A stretch of 64,000 nt of DNA from Athripsodes cinereus (taxonomy: Eukaryota; Arthropoda; Insecta; Trichoptera; Leptoceridae): contig OX388305.1 in NCBI GenBank assembly GCA_947579605.1, positions 22,085,542 to 22,149,541 of the forward strand, given 5' to 3'. The position numbers were made by a program, and so were the translations under genes. A model generated the notes under the pieces. That model did not search any database, was not told the origin of the DNA, and saw nothing but the letters and a program-made list of their open reading frames with translations. This document shows positions 12,027-22,937 of this stretch, one piece after another; the stretch's first letter is position 1, and each line of letters starts with the position of its first letter.

Positions 12027-15000
12027 AGGTATGAATTAATGTATGTTTGAAAAACTGTTTATTTATCACTTACCTATTTATTTAATACTGTTGAATTTAA
12101 AGATTCTTCATCAGCAATAGAAGAATCAGAATTATCTCCTTTTGTTTATTTGAATGGATGCAAATTCTACTCCATGAAACCACTCTTTAAAGTAAAGACT
12201 TGATTTTTTTGTTCTGAATGCAAGCAGTTTTCCTATTAATTGTGAGGAACATCGTGAGGGGTAGAATGAATCGATTATTAAATAAAAACTCTATTATAAT
12301 TTATCTTTAGTCAACTTGTTCCATTCATTAGATAGATATATGCATTCATTCTCAATAGCAGACAAAATAATAATTGATTTCGTGTTGATCATTTTTACGA
12401 GCATGTAAAATATTATGAACAACACGTTATTATGCAATTATAATTTTGTTTCAATCTTGTAACGGGACAATCCATTATTTATATAAAGCTTCAAAATGCT
12501 AGTATTATGCTAGTATGCATTGTAATGTTTTTGATCTTGACTATGTCTTAGACACGTACGGAAGACGATGATATTACACACGATGTTTTGATAGATAGAT
12601 TTAATATACATATTAATAATAATGGTAAGATAATGAAAACATCGCACGTTTTCAAACATCGTCATCATCTTAGTCGTGTCTCTATTATTGTCGGTACAGA
12701 AAATAATAATTACCAAGTTCAACGTAATTATAATTAATGTTGTTTATGCACATTAAAAAATAATAGTGATATTCAAATTACTAACGGCCACACTGTGGTT
12801 AGGAAATCTTAATATTTAAAATTAATTTCGTGTTTAAAATTGATATGACTTGTAACCACATAACATAATATTTTATTATAGCACAACGTAAACATGATAA
12901 GAACCTACATGAAAATATAATTTTATGTAATTACTTAATTACTTCCGATGGCCGAACAGTAAAGAGATTAAAGCGAAAATATTAGAGGCACTATTTTAAT
13001 TTGTGGTCACAAACAACATGAATCACCATGTTAAAGTTGGTGTCACATTGTGAAAATTTTCACGAGTATGCTGTCAAAAGATTTATCATCGTTGATGATA
13101 TATTATTTTTAATTTGTATAATAATTTGAAATAATCTCTTTCTCTCTGCTACTTGGGTAACCAATGGACTGACACTACTCTATTAATCTAACAGCTACTT
13201 TTTTAATCAATAAGTGAAAATGTTACTGGGTAATGAGCTAGTATTAATAATATCTAATATAGCAATTGCAAGTAAACTTTTGGTATGAAGAAGTTCATAC
13301 AAGCGATAATCGTGACGCACGGAATAAAGGTAAGGTATACAGTACCTATAATGAGTAGGTACCTACCTTATAGGTACATTCTACATAGTGATCAACTATC
13401 TCATGTATGTATTGCTACACTCTCTCATGGTAAGAAAAGGCGAGACTCATCTCTCGTGAGATGCGCCCAGATATCCCTCACGACTCACACTAATACATAC
13501 AATACACTAACTGTTCATAAAACAGGCTGGCTCAGGAATGAGCTATCAAATTGAAAAAATATTAATCCTCCAAATATATTGGTTACAATATTAATTGTAA
13601 CGTATGCTTAAAAATTATCAATTACACAACTAAATACACAGAGAGCATGATTTCCTAAGCTTGGAAAAGTGGGAATAATTCCCACTACTTAATTATGATC
13701 TACATATTTATTCAATGATCAAATACATATTTTTGACACTATACATGAAAGTAATATTGCATACATTTTCTTTCAGTTTTGGCACAAATACAATAGGTAC
13801 AGGTATCATAAAATTAAAATAATAATAATAACATTGCATTCCATTCCCAAATTTTGTGACTAAAGCTTGGTCAATTAATGAAAAATATACTCTGTTTGAA
13901 ATCCGAAAAATATGCAAAAGCGGACCCTGTTCAGACGCCATTACATACTTTTCTCTTCTGTCTTATAAAGTTGTCCCTAGAAGACAAAATAATTACAAAC
14001 ATATGTAGATATCTACGAACGGATTGAAATATTAATTTAGCACAGAATTACATTAATATAGGTACACAATCATACATCTTCGCGAAGAACACAACTGTTA
14101 AGTCTTCTTCTTCGACGTTCGTGAAGGTAGTTTAAATAGGGCAACATAATTTAGAGATGGTAGGTACATGGGTACACCGTGAAATTCAATAAATAATAAT
14201 AATAGGATGCGAATAGTGATGCAATTCTGAGTGACATTTGAATCGAGAGTAATGTAATATAATAAAATATAGGTATAAACATAAATTATGTTGAACAGTC
14301 AATGTCGCTAGTTGCTTTAAACAATGAAGATGTACAAACGTGGTAGTTTTTTTAGAACAAAGAAAATATATAGATAATGAAGATAATAATGTAGGTATGT
14401 ATTTATCTATCTATACCATCAATGCATCTTCCACAAATGAGGTAACATTCAAATCGTCTCCTGGTGTTATTAAAATGAGATATTCAAGATTGGTGCGTAA
14501 CTGCATTGTATTGAAGTTTTATAAAAGACATTCAATGTGAGTGGTAGGTACACCTCACTACTGATTTAAACTTGTTTTGTGAATACCTTCCATCTTTTCT
14601 CAGGAAACTAGAAAACTTGTAAAATAAAGTATGAGAACTTTTCTCTACTTGACTGTCCCCGACATAGGAGACATTATTATTACAATATGTATAGAACAAT
14701 GTATGAAATATGCATCGCTGAATTAACGGATATACCCAATAAGTCTGTCTAGTGAAGAACTGAGTCATATCCATAGACAAATTAATTTACTCGTAGACTA
14801 GAAACTCCAATGAATAATATTGGTAATGATGAGTCCAATAGAATCGTGGATCGAAAATAATTTCGTGTCATACTTACTAAACTTTAATTAAACTTTAATT
14901 GTTTATTTTTAGTGTTGAGATAATTTTATGACAAAGGTTGTAGGATGTGCAATACTTCGCGATAAGTGTGAGGGAGACAATAAGTATCTTAATATAATAG

Positions 15001-15074
15001 AGTAAAACAGCAAACGTTTATCGTCTTACTGTTACTTTTGGAACTTGCTTTCTGATAAAATCAGTACTGCGTTT
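12027..15074. other. Long AT-rich stretch
   Basis: No coding signal. A perfect 19-nt palindrome, AGTGGGAATAATTCCCACT, lies at 13668-13686. A GC-richer patch near 13390-13500 is probably an old repeat. I can support nothing else here. Confidence 0.3.
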
Positions 15075-15075
15075 C

Positions 15076-16231
15076 TACCCAACTAGCACACAAGAGGTAT
15101 AAGAAGCTCTAAATCAGCTGATTAACAGGTCTTTTTTACTCTAATGGTGATACAAAAGGGTTAAACATTGGCGATATAGCCAGCTATACCCCCGTTATAC
15201 CTCCGGTTTGGGCACAAATTATTCAGCCTTGGGTGATGTTATCTCTTTTCTACCGCCTTTATAGCATTAAAGGTGATACAGTAGCGGTACAGTAGCGGTA
15301 CAGAACAGTAAGATCGCTCTATTAGTTAAGAAGTGTACCGCTTGGTGTCGTGTCAATAGCTGTTAATATTTCTTCCTGATTTGTTGGTAAACAAACGTGG
15401 TGGAACATTGCAATTAAATACTTATTGACAATACTATACCAATATTAGTGAAAACATAATAACTATTTTGTCGATCAGGATTTTCATATATCAGGTACAT
15501 AATATTTTTGTTTGCTAAAGTATGATATTCCTCAAAAAATTGGTGCGGATGTAATTTTACTGTGATAATACATGTATGTTTAGATCAAAATTTTGAAGCG
15601 CCCGTGAAATATTAATATTTTATTGTGAAAAAATAATTTGAAACTAGTGTAGTGTGTACCAGTGTAGTAGTGCAAATATATTTTTTACTTAATTTGTTAT
15701 AAATACAGATGATAATGAAATTAAATGAGTGAATTATAATAAATATTCGAGTTTACCACCATATTTCTGTAAAAATTGTTAATTTCATTTATTTCATTTC
15801 TCTATAATAATATTATTCAATGCATACAAAATGGCGAATCAATTAATACCGCTAAAGGATCTATCGTACCAATAGTGCAGCCAGTGGTGGTTTATGAGTA
15901 GTCATGTGGTACATTATACCGCTGGAGGTATAAGAGACGTCGCGGCCGCCTTTGTATTACCTATAGTGACGTATACCACCATTATGCATTCTAAGGCGGG
16001 AAAGGTAGTAATAGAGTGACCCCTTTAAACGCTACTATATCACTTTAGGCTGAATACCATATCTAATTACTGTTGTATCGCTTTTATATTACTCAAGACG
16101 TTATATGAGGAAATAAAGTTCACATATATCGCTTAGGGAGAATGAAAACACTATTATAGATCTCTTATTCAACTCAAGACTCCAAAAGGGTGGTATATCT
16201 TTGCTTCTACAGCTTATGTGCTAGTTGGGTA
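15076..16231. mobile_element. Non-autonomous TIR DNA transposon, TA-flanked
   Basis: The ends are inverted repeats: CCCAACTAGCACACAAG from 15078, and its complement with one mismatch ending at 16229. Each end is flanked by TA (15076-15077 and 16230-16231), as expected for Tc1/mariner-like insertion. The inside is more GC-rich than the flanks and repeats words such as GAGGTATAAG and AGTAGCGGTAC. No transposase frame is present. Superfamily assignment rests only on the TA and is tentative. Confidence 0.55.
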
Positions 16232-16232
16232 G

Positions 16233-16461
16233 TCAATGATTTAAGATGATGGACATATCATATTCCATTAATCATCAGTACCTACAATTTTAGTTTGAAT
16301 GGGCGTACAAATAGGAGTCTACTACTCTTGAGATATCCGAGTTTGAGTTTCTTCAGTAAACATTTGTCATTTAAGTTTAAGAAATTCACTCATAAAGACG
16401 AAAGTATTGGAGACATACTTTGAGCATCTAATCAATATCTAAAGATGTGTCTGTCTAATGG
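16233..16461. other. Short spacer between two transposon candidates
   Basis: AT-rich; no feature recognised. Confidence 0.3.
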
Positions 16462-16990
16462 GGTGTTCACATTTGGCGAATATCGCCAGGCGAATTCCAA
16501 AATATAACGCCAGGCGAAAAAACAAAATTCGCCGTACGCCCATTGATCGTCACACCTGTTCACACAGTCCACCGATATAGAAACGATCTGTCAGATGCGC
16601 TTTGATTTTGACACTGTTTTCAAAATGGCGTCGAGATGGAGATCGCGAAGTGTTTATTTTTAGTCGAAAATGTTATAGTAGAGGTTATAACGCGCCTTTT
16701 AATTAAGGAAACAAATGCCACAAACCAACAACAAAGATAACAGCTGTCACGAAGCGGGAAACATTATAAAATTTATAGGTTATAAAGTTTTTACCATAGA
16801 TACGAACGCCGCGTACATCTGCGCATGCGCGAATCGTTCAATCGGCCGAAAATGTTGGAAGGTGGTCAACTCGAGACGATATCGTTTCTACTGGTTTTTA
16901 TCGTTTCAGACTAGCTGTCATTTTGTTCACACGGTTCAAATGGCTGGCGATATTTTGGTGCCTGGCGATATTCGCCAAAATGAGAACACC
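16462..16990. mobile_element. Non-autonomous TIR element
   Basis: The left end GGTGTTCACATTTGGCGAAT and the right end (complement begins GGTGTTCTCATTTTGGCGAA) form inverted repeats of about 30 bp that share GGCGAATATCGCCAGGC. Subterminal pieces also pair in inverted order (GTTCACACAG on the left, CACACGGTT on the right, both next to AGAAACGAT-like words). No clear target duplication is seen. An open stretch at 16715-16996 shows no domain and is not called a gene. Confidence 0.6.
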
Positions 16991-17120
16991 ACATAAAGGT
17001 AAATTTGAATGCTTACATTCATCGTGTTCGGTGGTTTTCGGGATCTCCGTGTGGTGATTTTTATCTCTAGCTTTCGGCAAACGTGCTGCCGCCATCTTCA
17101 GGAGTGTGAGTGTTAACATT

Positions 17121-17165
17121 CAGTTGGTCTACTAGCTACCCCACTTCTGGGTGATGCCATTATGG
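17121..17165 (+). repeat. Family A 3' end fragment
   Basis: CTAGCTACCCCACTTCTGGG followed by GATGCCATTATGGCATAG matches the family A 3' terminus. Confidence 0.45.
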
Positions 17166-17783
17166 CATAGATATAAAAAAAATCGTAATTATTCAAATGT
17201 TTCACAATTAACTTCTTATTCACATTATAATTAAATTTAAACTCCTACACATTTGCATTTTTCGTTAAAAAGCTACATGTTATTTCCGAATTTTTGATAT
17301 CTATTTACAAAATATACATCTACTTGACATTTGAATTAAATTGGAAGCATTAATAATTTGTCACAAATTACATTATTAATACTGAATAAAATGTCATACG
17401 AATTAACATTACTTTGTCAAAATATAGATACTACTTCCTAATAACCATTTCATACAAAAGTATTCGATAAACGAGTATATATCAATATTCATAAAGTAAA
17501 CAATACTCTCATAACGTGATGCTACTAGGTACACAAAACAAAATGTATCAACATATAGAGATAAGTGCTGAATAATTAGGTTCATTGTTAAAAGCTTTTT
17601 AAATGAGCTTATGACGATCAATATTTACTTACTCACGCACTAAATAATGGGAAAGTCTGTCAGATCATTGAATTTCATTTATCAATTAATAATAATTATT
17701 ATCGATAAAATTTGAAACTAAAATTCAAAAACAGTAACTGACACATTAAAATACAATATTGTTATTCATTTCGTCACATTTTA
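17166..17783. other. No recognised feature
   Basis: AT-rich sequence with no coding or repeat signal that I can support. Confidence 0.3.
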
Positions 17784-17999
17784 TTCACTGTGTCGGTGTT
17801 TAGGTAGTAGAATTCCATATCGAAATAAATAAAACAAGCGTTTTATTCTACTATTGATTGAATTTACGAGAGAGACGTCTTTCGTCTTATGAGGACATTG
17901 TCAATCAAATTGAGATTGACAATGTCCTCATAAGACGAAAGACGTCTCTCTCGTAAATTCAATCAATAGTAGAATAAAACGCTTGTTTTATTTATTTCG
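17784..17999. repeat. Dispersed ~123-bp repeat with perfect 86-bp hairpin
   Basis: 17821-17906 and 17914-17999 are exact reverse complements across 86 bp, with a 7-nt loop (AAATTGA). The left side extends to 17784 and the whole 17784-17906 unit recurs inverted at 34727-34849. ATTTCGTCACA occurs at both outer edges (17768 and 17994), so the second arm may have been added by template switching between short homologies. Confidence 0.9.
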
Positions 18000-18560
18000 T
18001 CACACTTTGTTTCATCGTTTTTAATATATTATTATTGCCTTGATTAGCTAACGTATTTATAATATTATGTTCTGGAAAATAAAAAGATTTGAAAAAAATA
18101 ATCATTGAAGTCTAGATCGTGGATCTATAATAAATTATAAAGAACACTGCGGTCAGTCAACAAGTCAAAACACCAGGGTGTCCCTATAACACGCGTGTTA
18201 TTCAAATTCCTTTGATCTGATCTATACGATCCATAGTGTAGGTTGTACATATAAATTTATACATGATTTATTGATCCCATTGTTCAACGTACTTGCGTAG
18301 CTATGCTAGAATAATTAATAAGATTGATTTTTAAAGGGCTTATTCAAATAGTGAGATGCCGGATCTCCCTGTGAGATCGTAGAATCAAGTAAGACTCTCA
18401 CTTTTTTAAAATGAGTTTTGTTTTTTATGTAATCAAAATTTTTCTATGAAATGATAAAAGGATAATTTTGTTTTAGCTTCATTAAGTCATCGAGAAAATG
18501 TGTTGTGTTGTAGATAAGAATGCCCTATATGAACAAAATTAAAATAACTATTGTACCTAT
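18000..18560. other. Flank of the gypsy insertion
   Basis: AT-rich sequence without recognised features. It continues, after removing the retrotransposon, at 30259. Confidence 0.35.
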
Positions 18561-18564
18561 ACTG
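18561..18564. repeat. Target site duplication ACTG (left)
   Basis: ACTG here precedes the 5' LTR and the same four bases follow the 3' LTR at 30255-30258. Four-base duplications are normal for Ty3/gypsy integrases. Confidence 0.85.
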
Positions 18565-21020
18565 TGCTACGCATTAAAATATTCAACGCGTAATACGTTC
18601 ATATCCACTGCTATACCAATAATTCGTAGTTGTCCTTTGTCGTCACTCAATAATAAATAATAATATTATTATATTTTCTCTACACCTTGTCGGTAATCCT
18701 CGGGTATCCTCGTGCATACGAATGGTGCACTCATCACCACTATCACGTGATGTCCATGGAATGTTCTTTTTTTGTAACGTCTTTTCGAAGTCCGTTATGA
18801 CAAACAGTTTCTCCTTTACGATGGGTTAGACCACACGTATGGGGTGGCCCAGTGCCCACTCTGTTCTCGCGGCGGACAGTCATCGTAGTAATTACGACAA
18901 GTTAATAGTATTGTTAGATAATTAGAGGCAATCTTCATAACAGTGTAATGATCAATCTTGTTGTCTTCCTGCGTTCATAAAATAATTCTTGTTGTGTGCC
19001 GTGTAATAATGTACTTTAGAACAACCTGTGTCAATTGTTATGCGCGTGGACGGATTTACCGCCAACATTAGTGTACCCTAAAACCGTTCTTATTAATAAT
19101 CAATAGTAATCAATAAACCAAATAATATCGTGAACAGGCTTGAGTATCCTGTGAGTCATATAGATTCCGTTGTCGAAGTGATATTAAGATAACATTTGGG
19201 AGTTTTTTTTGAGTGATGTAGCATTTGTATGATTTTGGGCGTGGTTGTTGCAATTGCCGCCATTTTTCATATCCGTGTGAAATAAGATAATCCCTTGTTT
19301 CTGATCAACTTTTCATTGTTAGGATTCATAAAGGAATCACTTAAACAATTCTTTATACTTGCTCAGTGTTATAAATTTAACTAAAACAAGAATGGGTTCC
19401 GAAGGAACGAATACATCTTCAACGCGAGAGTCTGTATATTGCGCATCAGTAGTTTATCAATGAACACTCATTCTTATGAGAACGTGAAGATCCTCTCTTA
19501 ACTTTTCTGGTTACGACCCTTGTTATGAGAGTGATTAAATGACCACCCGTATATGCTTGGACAGACTATGGAAATAGTGACGCCTTATTCCTTTGGCACT
19601 GAGAATAGTGTTGAAACGTAAATTATTTCTCTTATCACTTGTGAAGTGGCGATCTCTTCGTCCTGAGGACAGGATCTGTCTGATTCTGACATCACCGCAC
19701 TCCTGTACGTCCTAGAGTATAACCAGCGACCGCCATAGAATCATCAGGGTATGTTTCTTTCATGATCCTGCCATCTCCCGTCTATGAGTGCCAAAATACG
19801 TTAACAATAACATACTTGTCTTTGTGTTATTCTTATCCAGCTCGCCAGTCTATCTGTAAGTGACAATATTACTACTGTATATGATGTATATATATTGATA
19901 ATTTATTCATAACTAAGTTCATATAATCGTTGAACTATCTATATATTAATTTCCTTTGTGTAATAATATAAGATCTTGAGTATGAATGAAGAATGAATGA
20001 TTCCCATTTCATGTTATAGACCCCACGATAATCCAGGTATTGATTTATATTTGTAATACCAAGGTTGGTGTCTTTTAATAATTACCATTGTGTGTTTTAC
20101 TGTCTCTATCCAAATATGGCAATACTTTCATACTTTTGCGTATTGTATGGAATAGTATTCCCTACAGATTTACTTTGAAAGTAACTGTATTGTTATGTAA
20201 TGTATATGTTTACACAATAAATGTAAATCACTTACCATCCGATATCTTTCTATTGAAATTCATTTTGTATACCCATCAGTAGATTCAATACTCTTAATAA
20301 TACTAAAGTACATATCTCCGTCTCCGTGTATATAATCTTCCAATAACCTAGTATATACTCGGAGTAGTTATGTAACAAAGGTTCGAATCCTTGGCCAACC
20401 ATTGGGAGGAAGACCATATTATCTCACTATGAAGGCAACCAAGAGCTAAATGAAAGGCTCCATTGATGGAAATAATATATCCACTTTCTTGGAAAGGTCT
20501 AATGTACTTTTTGATAATCTTAGTTTCACATGATATATATATATAATTTTGTTGTTTACATGGATGTACCTATATATTTACCTTGATACATAATATGAAG
20601 ATTCTATTCAATAAGTTATAAATGGTATACTGAAGGAGTAAGGTGTTCCTGGTAACCTGACTGCTTGTGGACTTAAGGGTAAGCATGACACAGAGGCCTC
20701 TCTCGCCCAGAGCCAAGTAAAAGGGCCCCATACACTTGTAAGAAACCCCTAGACATAAACACGAGTATAGACCTTTTACTTCTTAATATCTTTAGACTAC
20801 TTAACGAGCATATAGACCTATATTTATAACAGTATTACTCTACAGAATATGTATTTTGCTTCTTATAGTTCAGTTTGAAACCTTGTTCATTGTTCTAATT
20901 TTGCTTTTGTAATAAATTGTGTGTTCGACCGTTGGACGAAGCATAATTTACTTGTTATGTGAGAGCGTGGTTAATGGAAACCACACACGTAGCAATTTGA
21001 TTGCACGTCCTCACGTAGCA
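18565..21020 (+). repeat. 5' LTR (2456 bp)
   Basis: The LTR starts TGCTACG and ends CGTAGCA, a 7-bp inverted terminus with the usual TG...CA. It lines up with 27799-30254 at a constant offset of 9234 with no indel and no difference that I noticed. The length is large for an insect gypsy element. It contains a Pol III B-box-like GGTTCGAATCC (20380-20390) without a properly spaced A box. Small open frames inside (e.g. 20088-20282) are not considered genes. Confidence 0.95.
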
Positions 21021-21854
21021 ATTTGTGGGCTCGTCGTCCGGGATAATATCAAAAAGAAGACGAATAAATTGTGAATTCGTTTCTCGGATATACAGTAATT
21101 CGAATAATTACAAACTTGAAAAAATCTGTGTCATGACTACGCTTGGGTTTACATGTTGCTTTTAATGCCATTTGTGATAAATTATATGTACAATTGATAT
21201 GTCTTGTAGCAATCATGTGTAATACAAATATGTGTGTGAAGCGATAACTGTTAAATATCACGAGTAAATCGCCGCGCGACTGGTTGGAATATCGCGTGGT
21301 GTGAAAACCGACTTTTGTTAAGATTTGGTGGGAACACAAGTTTCCCGCGAAATATTGAATGTATTACGTTTCGCGCGGGAATTTCCGTAGATACGAAGTA
21401 TAAACAAAGTATAATTGGTAAGTACGCACTTTCTCAAACTGTGCGCGAGTAAATAATCGTAAGAAATTTTATTTATTTATTAAATAGATCTCGTGATCAG
21501 AATTTTGTTTTGTTAACGATTGATTACTCATTGTGTAATCAGATTTAATCCGAATTGGGTGGTGGCGATAAACTTCTTTTATCTACCAGAGCACCGAGTC
21601 CCTCCCTAGTGTCGAAAGACACGTTTAAGAAACTAGTTTGTAAGAATAGAAAAAGCATAGGAGAGTGTGAAAATAATTTTAGTTATTTATAAAACATAAA
21701 ATAAAACATTGAAGCGTCGGAAGATAATAACATTGTCAGCACAACCAAATATCTCTTGAACCTTTGTCATTCAAAGATAAATTTTCGTGTGTAACTTAAA
21801 AGTTTTTTTGAGCATATAAAGTTTTAGAACCTTTGTCATACTTTCTTTATAATA
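21021..21854 (+). other. Untranslated leader of the gypsy element
   Basis: This is ~830 bases between LTR and gag ATG. The phrase AACCTTTGTCAT occurs twice (near 21760 and 21829), the second just before the gag start. No frame is called here. Confidence 0.6.
21024..21044 (+). other. Candidate primer-binding site
   Basis: Three bases after the LTR lies TGTGGGCTCGTCGTCCGGGA. It resembles the tRNA-Pro primer site (TGGGGGCTCGTCCGGGAT) but with mismatches and an extra GTC. A clean 18-nt match to a tRNA 3' end was not found, so the primer is uncertain. Confidence 0.35.
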
Positions 21855-22937
21855 ATGTCTCGATTTGAACCATTGTTATTTTTGGGTCCAATTCCCAATG
21901 TAGACAAAGCTAACGGTGCTACACTAAAGAAAGCTTTATCTGAAAGAGGAGTTGTACCGAAACGTTCAATTCCTAGTTTGAGAAGGCAAGCGTTAGAATA
22001 TAATAAACAAAATCTGGAAGTAGAATTCGAACAAGTAGCTCCACAATCGCGTATGAATGCTCAAATATCTCTTGATATGGAACCACCTTGTACATCCGTG
22101 TCTAGCAATGTGAACGTTGTTGCTGTAGAAGAGTCGGCATCTATCGAGAAATCCTTCGATAATGCTTTAAGTCTTAATAAAACTTCACAACTTTTGAATG
22201 TAAATTTTGGATCTTGGCCAGTAAAACCTTTTGATGGTCTCGGTGATGTAAGAAATTTTTTTACGCGGTTGGAAGAAATTGCAAGGGCTAGGAGGTTCCC
22301 AAATAAACAATTGGTATACGTTTTGCCTGAATTTCTGAAGGATCGAGCGCTTACACACTTTCGAATAATTTTTAAAGAGGAAATGACTTGGGAAGCTATC
22401 AAGGCACTCTTTTACCACCGTTTTGAAGCCCCTGGATTTATGATAGATAGAAAATTACGTATTTGGTCGTCGATACAAAACAATTACGAAACGTCAGCAG
22501 ATTATATCGCCCGAATAATAGAAATGAATAGCTCCCTTGATGAGAAACTGACCGAGAATGAATTGTTGGAAGTCTTCAAACGCGGGTTACATCAGAGATA
22601 TGTCTCTCTTTTGGCTAGTTCTCACATTTCGTCAGTAAGTGAACTGGAAAGAATGGTCTCCAACTTCGATCGTCTGACCAAGGGCCATACTTCTTCTTCT
22701 TCTTCTAGACCTACTGCCATGAGAGTTAATGCAGTAGAGAATCGTCCCAAACCAGTCATACGATGCTTTTCTTGCGGACATGTTGGACACATTTCTAAGG
22801 AATGTAAAAACAGAGTTAGACATTTTACACCCCGTCGTTCACCCAGGAATAGATATAACAATGTCATGCGTGAACAGAAACCTGCATCGCTGATGCCGGA
22901 TACTTCTAGACCACCCCCGTCGTTTTCAAAAAACTAA
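21855..22937 (+). CDS. gag: Gag polyprotein of Ty3/gypsy element
   Basis: Structural protein of 360 residues that forms the virus-like particle and packages element RNA in the cytoplasm. Residues ~20-50 (ATLKKALSERG...) resemble a SAP-type helix pair. Residues ~115-275 look like the retrotransposon capsid domain, including FDGLGDVRNFF and LPEFLKDRA. A serine run follows near residue 277. One CCHC zinc knuckle, CFSCGHVGHISKEC, sits at residues 304-317 and is followed by a basic tail, as in nucleocapsid. ATG 21855 is the first good start of the open frame. The last codons are AAA AAC TAA, the slippery site itself, so a fraction of ribosomes should shift to pol. The frame is intact. Domain boundaries are inferred by eye. 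Confidence 0.93.
   Translation: MSRFEPLLFLGPIPNVDKANGATLKKALSERGVVPKRSIPSLRRQALEYNKQNLEVEFEQVAPQSRMNAQISLDMEPPCTSVSSNVNVVAVEESASIEKSFDNALSLNKTSQLLNVNFGSWPVKPFDGLGDVRNFFTRLEEIARARRFPNKQLVYVLPEFLKDRALTHFRIIFKEEMTWEAIKALFYHRFEAPGFMIDRKLRIWSSIQNNYETSADYIARIIEMNSSLDEKLTENELLEVFKRGLHQRYVSLLASSHISSVSELERMVSNFDRLTKGHTSSSSSRPTAMRVNAVENRPKPVIRCFSCGHVGHISKECKNRVRHFTPRRSPRNRYNNVMREQKPASLMPDTSRPPPSFSKN
22928..22934 (+). promoter_or_regulatory. -1 ribosomal frameshift site A_AAA_AAC
   Basis: The heptamer is in exact phase (A | AAA 22929-22931 | AAC 22932-22934) and the next codon is the gag stop TAA. Slipping back one base opens the pol frame, which has no stop from 22934 to 26183. The same heptamer is a known retroviral frameshift site. 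Downstream, 22961-22972 can pair with 22998-23011 (10 bp with a bulge), though the spacer of 26 nt is longer than usual. Confidence 0.85.

Noticed and set aside
13668..13686. 19-nt perfect palindrome
   Set aside because: Single short palindromes occur by chance and nothing nearby gives it a role.
20088..20282. 64-codon frame present in both gypsy LTRs (also 29322-29516)
   Set aside because: Its duplication is due to the LTRs; no domain and AT-driven composition.
22061..22418. Minus-strand open frames opposite gag
   Set aside because: They are shadows of the gag coding strand with no domains.
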